Source of the DNA: Chitinophagaceae bacterium
GTDB lineage: Bacteria; Bacteroidota; Bacteroidia; Chitinophagales; Chitinophagaceae
Assembly: GCA_025360525.1 (NCBI GenBank)
Contig: JANYCA010000058.1
Span: 1-64,000 of the forward strand
DNA: 64,000 nucleotides
Reading direction: 5' to 3'
This document shows, piece by piece, positions 27,773 through 36,100 of the stretch. Made by a program: the position numbers and the translations under genes. The first letter of the stretch is position 1; every line of letters begins with the position of its first letter. The notes beneath the pieces were generated by a model. It was given only the letters and a program-made list of their open reading frames with translations, was not told the DNA's origin and did no database searches.

Positions 27773-28729
27773 TTATAAGATAGATTTTATAGGTAGATCT
27801 TTAGGTTGCTCCTTTCTTAATCGGAAAAGTTCAAATATAATTACGATATAATGCCCCCACACAACAGTAATTAGTACTATAAAAGTAATCAACATCCATA
27901 GCGGTGGTTGCGTACTCCACAAAGAGCGGGGAAATTTTTGTTGCACAACTGATACTGGAATTCCCCATTGCTGAACAACAGAAGTTTCAAGATTACCATA
28001 CAATTCATTTTCATCTAACCTGGCTTGCAAGGTGATTTTTCCTTTGTCATCCCCAGGTAGATTTAAGGGAATTTCAATGGTAGCTTCACCATTAATATCT
28101 GTGGTGCCTTCCCCAACTTTTAATGAAGTGAACAATCTTTTTACAAATAAGCCCAATGCTGCTTCTGGTACTGCAATTAAAGTGCCTGTTCCTACATCAA
28201 CCAGTTTTGCCTGAACACTTAATAAAGAGTCGGCTTTAATGGGTGTAAGTATTATCATGGCCCTTTTTATGGTTAACTCCTCCTCGGCAGTTTCCATCGC
28301 TTTATTACCTGCGAATGTTACCTTATAATGAAGTTTCCCTTCTTTATCAGGAACCACGGCATTGGCTTTTACATTGAAAACCGCTTTACCTTCTCTGTCG
28401 GTAATTACCAAGCCCATTACTTTATCGGCAGTATCTGTTACTTGTAAAAAAGTAAGCTTCAAAAACGGAAGTTTAATAAAGGCACCTTTTACTTTGCTCG
28501 TTAATTTTGTTTTTAAATCAATGGTACTATCGCCTTTTTGCACACTGATAAATTGAATGGCAGGTGTAATTAAAGGTGATTCATTCTTTACTGCTGCCAC
28601 GGGAGATTTTGAACTGTCAGTTTGTGCAAATAATGCTGAACTAAAACCGAAAACTACAAGTGTAACAACAGTAGCTACTAACTGGTGAAAAAAAGTTTTG
28701 AATGATTTTATAATTGAAATATGATTCAT
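27773..28729 (-). CDS. membrane-anchored periplasmic protein of the redox operon
   Basis: The longest frame uses TTG at 28747 and would overlap the NrfD gene by 8 bases; ATG 28729 is preferred and gives 318 residues. A signal peptide is followed by repeated beta-rich stretches (KVMGLVITDREGKAVFNVKA, GTTDINGEATIEIPLNLPGD), which look like transthyretin-like or Ig-like modules. Near the C-terminus a single membrane helix (PPLWMLITFIVLITVVWGHYIVIIF) leaves a short basic tail in the cytoplasm. I do not recognise a named family. Its position between NrfD and cytochrome c suggests a structural subunit or docking arm holding the cytochrome near the membrane complex. Confidence 0.75.
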   Translation of the reverse strand: MNHISIIKSFKTFFHQLVATVVTLVVFGFSSALFAQTDSSKSPVAAVKNESPLITPAIQFISVQKGDSTIDLKTKLTSKVKGAFIKLPFLKLTFLQVTDTADKVMGLVITDREGKAVFNVKANAVVPDKEGKLHYKVTFAGNKAMETAEEELTIKRAMIILTPIKADSLLSVQAKLVDVGTGTLIAVPEAALGLFVKRLFTSLKVGEGTTDINGEATIEIPLNLPGDDKGKITLQARLDENELYGNLETSVVQQWGIPVSVVQQKFPRSLWSTQPPLWMLITFIVLITVVWGHYIVIIFELFRLRKEQPKDLPIKSIL

Positions 28730-28739
28730 AAAACTGTTT

Positions 28740-30101
28740 TTAAGCAATTGCTATTCCCTTGTTTGTTTCAATTTCTATTTCACTTGCTGCAATCACCTTT
28801 TTTTCCTTATCGCCAAATTCTGAAATTGGAATGATCGTTATAAATTTAGACAGTAACGTAAAGAATAAAAAGAAGGATGCAATGCCGGCAAATGTCAATG
28901 CCCATTCTACCCAGGTGGCAGAATATTTAACATATTCCATCCTGGTATCCTGCATCGGGAGTAGTGGAGATTCGAGCGTTGGTACAATTATCAGGTATCT
29001 TTTTATCCAAAGCGCAATTACCATAAAAAAAGATGCAATGGTTATCATATTGGGGGTTCTTGTTTTTGGTATAGCAACTACCAGGATGGGCAGAAGAATT
29101 CCAAAAAGATTTGCATACAAAAACCACCAGCCATATTCTGCCGGATTGAATAACTTTTCAATGACTTCGCTATCCCATTTTGCAGATGAAAACCATTCTG
29201 TAAGATATTCGGAAAAAGTAAAATAACCGTATCCTGCACCAAGCACCATCATTATGTAACCAAGATAGATAAAGTGCTTGTCGGTGAGATAATTTTTTAA
29301 ATTATACATTTTGCGATAAACCCACATCGCCATGATTAAAACACCCGTACCTGAATATATAGCTGCCAAAACAAAATAAGGACCAAAAATGGTACTGTGC
29401 CAGCCGGGTCTTAAAGTCATACCGAAAATCCATGACAATACCGAGTGAACAATAATTGCCAATGGCACAATCATAATTGCCATCAGGTTGGTAGATATTT
29501 TAATGTGCCTGTTTTGACTTGGAGTACCCTTATAACCGATGGCCAAAGTTTTATATAATTTTTGCTTCCATTTAGGCACATTCAATTTTGCATCCCTGTA
29601 AATGGCAAAGTCTTTTATCAATGCCAGGTAAAGAAAAATTACGCTTCCAGTAAAGTAAGTGCCAATGGCAAATACATCCCATGTAATAGGTGATTGCAGC
29701 CTTGGATAAAGGAAGAGATGGTGAAGCCTGTCTAGACGGCCCACGCAAAGTAAAATGTATATCGGACCAATAATAGTTGAGATTACCGTGATCATTTCTG
29801 CTATACGAATAATTGGTTTTCGCCACTCAACTTTTAAAATGTGAAGGATGCCAGATATTATTGCACCGGCATAACTAATACCAATAAAGAAGATAAAGTT
29901 GGCAATATAAAGTCCCCAAACTACATTGTCTCTCATGCCCGTTACTATGTGGCCATCTGCTATTTGCAAATACAATGCATAACCACCAACAAAAATCCAA
30001 ATAAGAAAAAACGCAGTCCATGCCCAAGTTTTTTTACCATAGGTTTCTATTACCGGCCGTTGTTTATCAAAAGCCTCTTGTTGATATTGATTGAGTTCCA
30101 T
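28740..30101 (-). CDS. nrfD: NrfD/PsrC-type quinone-interacting membrane subunit
   Basis: The 453-residue protein has about ten membrane helices. It shows the NrfD/PsrC/ActC pattern: helix 2 NFIFFIGISYAGAIISGIL, then CVGRLDRLHHLFLYPRLQSP, then FGPYFVLAAIYSGTGVLI. The family moves electrons between the quinone pool and a partner Fe-S protein and may be coupled to proton movement. The nearest described relatives are ActC of alternative complex III and PsrC of polysulfide reductase. The gene lies 38 bases after the Fe-S gene and 10 bases before the membrane-anchored protein gene. Confidence 0.92.
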   Translation of the reverse strand: MELNQYQQEAFDKQRPVIETYGKKTWAWTAFFLIWIFVGGYALYLQIADGHIVTGMRDNVVWGLYIANFIFFIGISYAGAIISGILHILKVEWRKPIIRIAEMITVISTIIGPIYILLCVGRLDRLHHLFLYPRLQSPITWDVFAIGTYFTGSVIFLYLALIKDFAIYRDAKLNVPKWKQKLYKTLAIGYKGTPSQNRHIKISTNLMAIMIVPLAIIVHSVLSWIFGMTLRPGWHSTIFGPYFVLAAIYSGTGVLIMAMWVYRKMYNLKNYLTDKHFIYLGYIMMVLGAGYGYFTFSEYLTEWFSSAKWDSEVIEKLFNPAEYGWWFLYANLFGILLPILVVAIPKTRTPNMITIASFFMVIALWIKRYLIIVPTLESPLLPMQDTRMEYVKYSATWVEWALTFAGIASFFLFFTLLSKFITIIPISEFGDKEKKVIAASEIEIETNKGIAIA

Positions 30102-30139
30102 AATTTAAGGTCTTTGTTTTTTGTAAGTACTCAAATCTG

Positions 30140-31117
30140 TTATTTTGTTATTCCACCGCTAGCTTCCATTACATCTTTAAACCTCGCCTTTAAAGTATCA
30201 GATAAATTTTCATATCCTCTTTCAACAGGAAACTGCCTGTCTTTTGGTGGCAAGTAATACACCCTTGGCTTTGTTCCAAGTTCTTCCATATAACGGTACG
30301 CTGCACGTTCTTTTATTAACTGAGAAAAGGCGATTGTTTCATCACCATTGGTAACCGAATCTTCATTTTCATCACCAAAATAAAATACACCATTCGGACA
30401 AGCTTCAACACATGGAGGAAGGAGGCCTTCACGGGCTCTGTCTGGACAGAAATCGCATTTTTCAACTGTTCCTACTCTGGCGGGAATATTTGTTTCAGGA
30501 TTAGCGGCGAGCCCTTTTAAATCAAAAGGCATTTCTGGTTCGTCCCAGTTGAAAACCCTGGTGGAATAAGGACATGCAGCCATGCAAAATTTACAACCAA
30601 TACATCTGTCATTATCGATTAAAACCAATCCATCTTGTCTTTTAAAAGTTGCATCAACTGGACAAACTTTTACACATGGCGGGTTATCGCAATGAAAACA
30701 CTGCTTCGGAAACCAATAGGGTGCAGCTTTATCGCTGTCTTTCATTAATTTAACGGTAAGCCATTCTGTTTCTTCTGGCCTATAGTGCCATTTCTGACAT
30801 GCACTTACACATTTTCTGGCGTTTTTACAACGGGAAAGATCCACCACCATTACAAACCGCTTTCCTTCCATGCCTTCTCGTGCCTCCAGTTTAGACACAA
30901 TGGCCATATGCTCCTGGTGGTTTAAATAGGCTGAATCAATTTCTACAATCTCCCCATCGGGAGACAATAATTTTACTTTGTCTCCTGCAACAGGTACTTC
31001 CTTTTTAGAAGAGCAGGAACAAGCAAGACTGCCGCATGCGGCAGTAGCTACGGCTGCAATAGCTGCTGTTTTTATAAAACCTCTACGGCCATTAGCGTGT
31101 ATTTCTTCCTGTGTCAT
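30140..31117 (-). CDS. Tat-exported four-cluster Fe-S lipoprotein with a variant first cluster
   Basis: The 325-residue protein starts with a twin-arginine motif (GRRGFIKTAAIAAVATAACG) followed by a likely lipobox (SLACS). Four cysteine groups follow: C-x5-C-x3-C (RCKNARKCVSAC), CFHCDNPPCVKVC, CIGCKFCMAAC and CDFC-x11-CVEAC. Groups 2-4 are complete; group 1 has Ala where the second Cys is expected, so it may hold a [3Fe-4S] cluster. This is the PsrB/DmsB/ActB-type electron wire that pairs with NrfD. No molybdopterin partner gene is nearby. Residues about 47-60 (DKVKLLSPDGEIVEI) resemble a stretch of the small protein encoded just upstream. Confidence 0.9.
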   Translation of the reverse strand: MTQEEIHANGRRGFIKTAAIAAVATAACGSLACSCSSKKEVPVAGDKVKLLSPDGEIVEIDSAYLNHQEHMAIVSKLEAREGMEGKRFVMVVDLSRCKNARKCVSACQKWHYRPEETEWLTVKLMKDSDKAAPYWFPKQCFHCDNPPCVKVCPVDATFKRQDGLVLIDNDRCIGCKFCMAACPYSTRVFNWDEPEMPFDLKGLAANPETNIPARVGTVEKCDFCPDRAREGLLPPCVEACPNGVFYFGDENEDSVTNGDETIAFSQLIKERAAYRYMEELGTKPRVYYLPPKDRQFPVERGYENLSDTLKARFKDVMEASGGITK

Positions 31118-31148
31118 TTTTCAGATTTATTAGTAATGATTTAATTGG

Positions 31149-31376
31149 TCAACTATTCTCTTTTGATGGATTTTGCATCCAATCCAAAATTTCTTTGTTA
31201 CTTACTTTTTGTCTTATTGTAGCAGCATCAACAATTGATTTTTTCACTTCTACCAACTTCCCATCAGCAGTTAACATTTTCACCATTTCCGGATTTTTTG
31301 TTTTTGCAGCAATCTGGAAAAATTGTGATAAAAATCCCCGGCGGGATTTATCATTTGTTTTTTCTTTATTATCCAT
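31149..31376 (-). CDS. small twin-arginine-motif protein at the head of the redox operon
   Basis: The 75-residue protein contains KSRRGFLSQFFQIAAK, a twin-arginine-like start, but has no long hydrophobic stretch after it, so Tat export is doubtful. Its middle, EMVKMLTADGKLVEVKKSI, resembles the region after the signal of the next protein (VKLLSPDGEIVEI), suggesting common ancestry. The gene ends 31 bases before the Fe-S gene. It could be a chaperone decoy, a regulatory subunit or a maturation factor for the Fe-S protein. I recognise no named family. The ATG at 31376 is clean and composition is coding-like. Confidence 0.7.
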   Translation of the reverse strand: MDNKEKTNDKSRRGFLSQFFQIAAKTKNPEMVKMLTADGKLVEVKKSIVDAATIRQKVSNKEILDWMQNPSKENS

Positions 31377-31875
31377 GCGTTTTTGTTTTTATTTGGTTAA
31401 AAACTTTTCGTAAACCAACCTTTGTAAACCGCCCATTGATTTCTAATTTTTTAGATTGAGTTAATAGGAATTAACTGATTTTAACGTATCAATGTCAATG
31501 AACATTTAGTCTTTTATTGAACGCAAGTTATTTAGGGGCGCTTTACAAAGTGATGACAATTGTCAAGGCACTGAATGAGATGAATCATAATCACTAAACA
31601 ATTAACCAATTGCAATTACTTTCTTGTTTCCTATCATCTTTTTAATTATTTTATAAAAAATAGAGAAAAATATTAATCAGCAAGTATCATCATTGATACC
31701 TACTGTAAACACTTGCTTTTGTAAAAAAAAACTTTCATCTTTAACTTTCACTGCGGCTAACTTCATCTTAAAACCATGGCTCCGATTTTTGCAATTGATA
31801 GTAATAACTGTATTGTATATGATTTTAATTAAACTGGTAATTGAATTATTGAATTAAAAAAAACCTGCACTTTTT
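31377..31875. other. 499-base divergent spacer between redox operon and SNase-like gene
   Basis: No gene is seen. The spacer is AT-rich and must hold the promoters of both divergent transcripts, although I cannot place either with confidence. A perfect 12-base palindrome TGACAATTGTCA is at 31554-31565, about 180 bases from the operon start, and could be a regulator site. Confidence 0.55.
31554..31565. promoter_or_regulatory. 12-base palindrome, candidate operator
   Basis: TGACAATTGTCA is a perfect inverted repeat located in the divergent spacer upstream of the redox operon. CRP/FNR-type sites are palindromes of similar type, but a match to a defined consensus is not shown, and chance occurrence in AT-rich DNA is possible. 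Confidence 0.3.
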
Positions 31876-32919
31876 ATGGGTACATTAAGAATAAATGGCA
31901 CAATAGAACTAAACCAGTTCTGGCCATTAGGATCATCTGATGCTGACACTACAAAAATGAAATTGATTGTTGAAGAAGATTCTTTTCAATTTAAAGCTAC
32001 CGGTGAAAATGAATTTAAAAAAACGGCTGTTTTCCACAGTGCTATTTCAAAAGGACTGACTGTAAAGCCCGTTATCAACACCAGTAAAAGAGATGGCGTG
32101 CAATCTATTATAATAAGACTGCAGGGTGTGGATGCGCCAGAACTGCATTACAAAGCAGCTCCGTTAAAGAAAAGTCCGGAAATTACTGACGCCAAAAGGA
32201 AAAAGTTCAATGAACTAAACAAAGAAAGAAGGCAACACTTTGCAGAAAGTGCGACTGTAGCATTGGCGGCACATTTAAAGTATTATACAACAACAGAATC
32301 TGTTGAAGCTGTTTTTGAATCGGAGATTGACCATCCATTTGAAGTAGTGGATACCTATGGCAGGTTTATCGGAAATATTTATGTAGGCAATGCCATCGAA
32401 AACGACCTCAATACCTGGCTGGTAGAAAACGCCTGGTGCACCCCGGCATTTTACACATCTATGTCGAAAGAGGAAATTGCAATCTTTCTATCTGCCTGTC
32501 TAAAGGGAAAAAAAATAACCGGCAGAACCAGTAAATCAATTATAAGAGACGCTGGCAGGTTTGATTGGGATTTGTTATACAGGGAGCCCGGAACGGTTGA
32601 AAACTTTGCAATACGGGATGATAAAGGCAAGGCCATTATGCCCAAAATATTCCGCAGGCAGGTAGCCTGGATGGTGGCAAAAAAAGCAGGGGTTATTACT
32701 CCAAAAACCAGCTTTAAAGCTCAACTAAAAAAATCTCCCGACCAGTTTGTACTGCTAAATGAATTTATAGCCAACGGCATCACCGCATCGCAGGTTTATT
32801 CATTGCATGATTTTATTACTGATGAAGGAAGAATCCTTAAAAAGCCGGAGGAGTTTGTTTTTCAGGAAAAACCAGGAACACTTGTTGGGCCAACCAATAA
32901 AAAAATTACCGAATGGTAA
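31876..32919 (+). CDS. thermonuclease-like (SNase-fold) domain protein
   Basis: The 347-residue protein has no signal peptide. Near residues 78-92 is IIIRLQGVDAPELHY, the SNase segment that carries the Arg, the metal-binding Asp and the catalytic Glu (compare RLLLVDTPE in staphylococcal nuclease). Further on, VVDTYGRFIGNIYV provides the DxxGR catalytic Arg, then LNTWLVENAWCTPAFY. A basic insert of about 40 residues (DAKRKKFNELNKERRQHF) separates these motifs, and the C-terminal ~130 residues form a separate region without recognised motifs. It is probably a Ca2+-dependent nuclease or a nucleic-acid-binding relative in the cytosol. Confidence 0.72.
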   Translation: MGTLRINGTIELNQFWPLGSSDADTTKMKLIVEEDSFQFKATGENEFKKTAVFHSAISKGLTVKPVINTSKRDGVQSIIIRLQGVDAPELHYKAAPLKKSPEITDAKRKKFNELNKERRQHFAESATVALAAHLKYYTTTESVEAVFESEIDHPFEVVDTYGRFIGNIYVGNAIENDLNTWLVENAWCTPAFYTSMSKEEIAIFLSACLKGKKITGRTSKSIIRDAGRFDWDLLYREPGTVENFAIRDDKGKAIMPKIFRRQVAWMVAKKAGVITPKTSFKAQLKKSPDQFVLLNEFIANGITASQVYSLHDFITDEGRILKKPEEFVFQEKPGTLVGPTNKKITEW

Positions 32920-32964
32920 TTACCCCATTTGTTTTTATGGAAGCATGTGAACCGACCCGTTGCT

Positions 32965-33525
32965 TTATTTTAAAATCAATCCATTCAGGTTGAATTTCTC
33001 GGGATGCTTTCCTTTTATGTCTTTATAAAAGGCTTTAATATTTTCTGCATCGGTTATAGTGTTTCCGGTCATATATAGCAAGGGGCCAAAGCCGGCAATC
33101 TTTTTTTCATAATCGAGGTAGCCCAGTAAAACCGGCACATTAGCGCCCAGGGCTACACGGTAAAAACCGGATTTCCATCGCTTTACCCAGCCTCTGGTTC
33201 CTTCTGCAGGTATCATCAGCATTAGCTGGTCGTGCGTATTAAATAGGTCAATTATTTCATCTACCAGCCTAGCGCTTTTATTTCGTTGCACTGCCATACC
33301 CCCAACACTTTCAAGAATTCCTTTTATCGGCCAGTGAAATAATTCTTTTTTTGCCAGGAAACGTACGGGAATATTAAGTTTAAAAAAAACAGCCATGCTA
33401 TACAAAAAATCTCAGTTACTGGTGTGTGGTGCAGCTATTACAACACACTTTTCATAACCTGCCGGAAGATGAACATCCATCTTCCAGCCATTTAATTGAA
33501 ACAACCACACAAACAGTTTACGCAT
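32965..33525 (-). pseudogene. PlsC-like acyltransferase interrupted by an in-frame TGA
   Basis: From ATG 33525 the leftward frame reads MRKLFVWLFQLNGWKMDVHL and then APHTSN, stops at TGA (33412-33414, codon 38) and continues in the same frame as DFLYSMAVFFKLNIP. The acyltransferase motif HTSNWD (H-x4-D) is thus intact except that the Trp codon TGG is now TGA. Downstream the second motif is present: MIPAEGTRGWVKRWKSGFYR. The family transfers acyl chains to lysophosphatidic acid or related lipids. The break makes a pseudogene likely unless it is a sequencing error or is read through. A remnant of 146 residues remains open after the stop, starting at TTG 33405. Confidence 0.85.
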
Positions 33526-33661
33526 GCTGTATTATTTTTACAAAGAAAGGGATAATTAACTTCAATTGATTTCAATAAAACTCAAATAAAGTATTTGCGA
33601 AAAAAATATATCGGCTACCATCAAATTGCACTTAATAATTTAATATTCGAAAAACTTAACA

Positions 33662-33691
33662 TTGCAAAAACCGGTACGAATATTATCTTTA
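33662..33691 (+). promoter_or_regulatory. candidate promoter of the Lys-rich protein gene
   Basis: TTG (33662-33664), a 19-base gap and TATCTTTA (33684-33691) resemble the Bacteroidota -33/-7 pattern with one mismatch in the -7 box. It lies 36 bases upstream of the ATG. Confidence 0.55.
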
Positions 33692-33727
33692 TGTTAATAA
33701 AATTATTACTGATTAAATAACATCAAA

Positions 33728-34093
33728 ATGATAAAAAAGAAACTTAGTCCCAAAGAAAAGCCTTCATTAAAACAACAAATAAATGATAAAATAACCCAGC
33801 TTTTAAGTTCATCGCTCGATATGTTAAAGGAAAGTTTGGGAGAAAAGAAATTTAACAAGCGCATAAAGAAAGCTGCCAGGTTTCTTTCCGGCGGAGTTAA
33901 AACTACTGCTGATAAAAATGAACTTGCAAAAAAGACGGCTGTAAAAAAACCGGCTATAAAAGAAGTGCCGACCAAAACAGTTGTTAAGAAAGCTGCCAGT
34001 ACAAGTGTTCCAAAAAAAACGGTGAAAGATGCCGCTAAGAATGAGACAAAGATTATTTCAAAAAAGGTTACGAAAGCTATTGCAAAAAAATAA
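33728..34093 (+). CDS. Lys/Ala-rich histone H1-like protein
   Basis: The 121-residue protein has an ordered N-terminal half (KQQINDKITQLLSSSLDMLK, GEKKFNKRIKKAARFLSGG) and a low-complexity tail of Lys, Ala, Val and Thr (KKTAVKKPAIKEVPTKTVVK and repeats). Such tails are found in bacterial H1-like nucleoid proteins and bind DNA non-specifically. The folded half is not a recognised domain; it resembles short helical stretches of unclassified Bacteroidota proteins. No signal peptide. The gene stands alone, between a promoter-like element and a strong terminator. Confidence 0.65.
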   Translation: MIKKKLSPKEKPSLKQQINDKITQLLSSSLDMLKESLGEKKFNKRIKKAARFLSGGVKTTADKNELAKKTAVKKPAIKEVPTKTVVKKAASTSVPKKTVKDAAKNETKIISKKVTKAIAKK

Positions 34094-34102
34094 TCGATTA
34101 CG

Positions 34103-34151
34103 AAAAAATATGCCTGGCTTCAGCAATCGCTTATGCCAGGCATATTTTTTT
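34103..34151. terminator. bidirectional terminator between the Lys-rich and M1 peptidase genes
   Basis: An 11-pair stem ATATGCCTGGC/GCCAGGCATAT with a 16-base loop is flanked by A on the left and T on the right, serving both convergent genes ending at 34093 and 34175. Confidence 0.9.
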
Positions 34152-34174
34152 ACCTTGCTTTCAACAAGCACCTT

Positions 34175-36100
34175 TTACCAATTCAACTCCAGCACGTTGT
34201 TTCGTTGATCAATATCTGCCATTCTTTTACTTGGGTCGATGGCTACTTTGGAAAGAGAGGTTAACCGTTGTTTAAAGCCTAACACATAAGTTGGGTGTGT
34301 CCAGCGCCATTCTTCGTGTATTTCAAAAGGCTGGTTGTTAGTATCTTCTTTTTTGGCACCATACATCAGGTTAAGTGGTATGTTGTGCATAGCTGTGGAT
34401 CCATCTTTAAAAGTGAGTTGTACATCAATCGGCATCGGCATCTGCCCAATCCTTTTTAATCTAATTTTTGATTCGCCGCCCTCTTCCCAAAGGCTGTCAA
34501 TTGCATAATCAATCGTTTTGGTTGTATTGCACCAATACTCTTTATACCAGTCTAATTGAAGACCACTAACATTCTCTGCAACCTTAATTAAATCGGCACT
34601 GTTTGGGTGTTTAAATGACCATTGTTTGTAATACTCTAATAAAATTTTATCCCTTATTGGCGCACCAACAATATACCCAAGCTGTTCCATAAAAACAGCA
34701 CCTTTGGAATAGGCTGCAACGCTGTAAGCCACATTTGTATTATAGTGATCTGCATGAGTAGTTAGTGGCTCTTCCAGGCCGCTTTTTGCAATAAAATAAT
34801 ATGATTGGTAATTACCATTGTGGTTCAACGGCAGCAAAGCATCAGTGGAGTCAAGCGATTTTATATATGCTTTATTATCCGCATTTTTTACCCTTGTTAC
34901 CTTGTCCCGGTAATATTTTTGAACAAGATCGGAAGCAAATTCTGTAAAGCCTTCATCCATCCATGGGTACAGGCTTTCATTTGTGCCAAGCATCATCTGG
35001 TACCAGCTATGCATCCACTCATGTATAACTGTTCCTAAACCCGGACCGCTTAAGAGTGTTGCCATTGGGTACTCCATACCACCATCGCCACCATGTATAA
35101 AGGAATATTGAGGATAAGGGTATTTACCAAACTTACTTTCCATAAAAGGCAATACAACTACTGCGGCATCGGCAACTGCCTTCCAGGCGTCTTCGTTTGC
35201 AGTATTGCCTTCTTGAAATTTATAAATCACATTAATCATCGGCCCGCCATTGGGCATTTGCCTTACCAGGTGTTTATATTCTGGATCGGCTGCCCAAACA
35301 AAATCATGGATATTTTTACCAATAAAATGCCAGGTGCGCTTTTCTTTTGAAATAGGCTTTAGTTCAGTACCGGGTGCATTGTAGCCCCAGCCTATTTCAG
35401 CAGTATTTATTACCATACCAGTTCCAGCTAATTTGTAATTTTTATCAATATTGATGGTTACATCATAATCACCCCATACACCATAAAATTCACGGGCAAC
35501 ATAAGGTGTGGGATGCCAGCCTTCGTAGTCGTATTCGCACAATTTAGGATACCATTGGCTCATACTGTAACGCACACCGGTAGCGGGGTTATCCCGTCCG
35601 CTCCTACGTACTTGTAATGGAACCTGTGCTTCAAACTCCATTATAAAAATTACTTTTGTTTTTGGGAGAATGGGTTTGGTAAGTTCTACTTCCAGTATGG
35701 TTTCATGGTACTTGAAAGGTTGGGGTACGCCATTCATTTTGAAACTGATAATTTTTTGATAGCCGATTTCGTCCTGTTTCAAATTGCTGATCCTATCTTT
35801 AACCCGGCCGTCCCAATCCGGTCTGCCATTTACCATTTTTTTACCCAGCTCCCGGCTACGTACATCCATACTGCTGTTGGGTTGAAATGCATTGAAGTAC
35901 AAATGATAAAATACTCTTTTTAAAGTTTCAGGAGAATTATTACTGTATTCAAGTTGTTGGGTACCGCTAAAACGATTGGTTTCAACATCCATATCAACCT
36001 TCATAGTATACTTAACCCTTTGCTGCCAACGACCAGGTTGGGCCGTTGCGGTAAGGGATAATAAAATGCTCAACAGCAAAACAAAAACGGGTTTATACAT
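34175..36100 (-). CDS. secreted M1-family zinc aminopeptidase
   Basis: The longest frame starts at 36208, but ATG 36100 gives a signal peptide (MYKPVFVLLLSILLSLTATA) and 641 residues. The M1 elements are all present: the exopeptidase loop GGMEY (340-344) in place of GAMEN, the zinc site HEWMH (His360, Glu361, His364) and the third ligand Glu383 in DEGFTEF, exactly 18 residues after the second His. The N-terminal half is the usual beta-sandwich. The protein is exported to the periplasm or surface and should cleave N-terminal residues from peptides. No T9SS tail is visible. Confidence 0.92.
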   Translation of the reverse strand: MYKPVFVLLLSILLSLTATAQPGRWQQRVKYTMKVDMDVETNRFSGTQQLEYSNNSPETLKRVFYHLYFNAFQPNSSMDVRSRELGKKMVNGRPDWDGRVKDRISNLKQDEIGYQKIISFKMNGVPQPFKYHETILEVELTKPILPKTKVIFIMEFEAQVPLQVRRSGRDNPATGVRYSMSQWYPKLCEYDYEGWHPTPYVAREFYGVWGDYDVTINIDKNYKLAGTGMVINTAEIGWGYNAPGTELKPISKEKRTWHFIGKNIHDFVWAADPEYKHLVRQMPNGGPMINVIYKFQEGNTANEDAWKAVADAAVVVLPFMESKFGKYPYPQYSFIHGGDGGMEYPMATLLSGPGLGTVIHEWMHSWYQMMLGTNESLYPWMDEGFTEFASDLVQKYYRDKVTRVKNADNKAYIKSLDSTDALLPLNHNGNYQSYYFIAKSGLEEPLTTHADHYNTNVAYSVAAYSKGAVFMEQLGYIVGAPIRDKILLEYYKQWSFKHPNSADLIKVAENVSGLQLDWYKEYWCNTTKTIDYAIDSLWEEGGESKIRLKRIGQMPMPIDVQLTFKDGSTAMHNIPLNLMYGAKKEDTNNQPFEIHEEWRWTHPTYVLGFKQRLTSLSKVAIDPSKRMADIDQRNNVLELNW

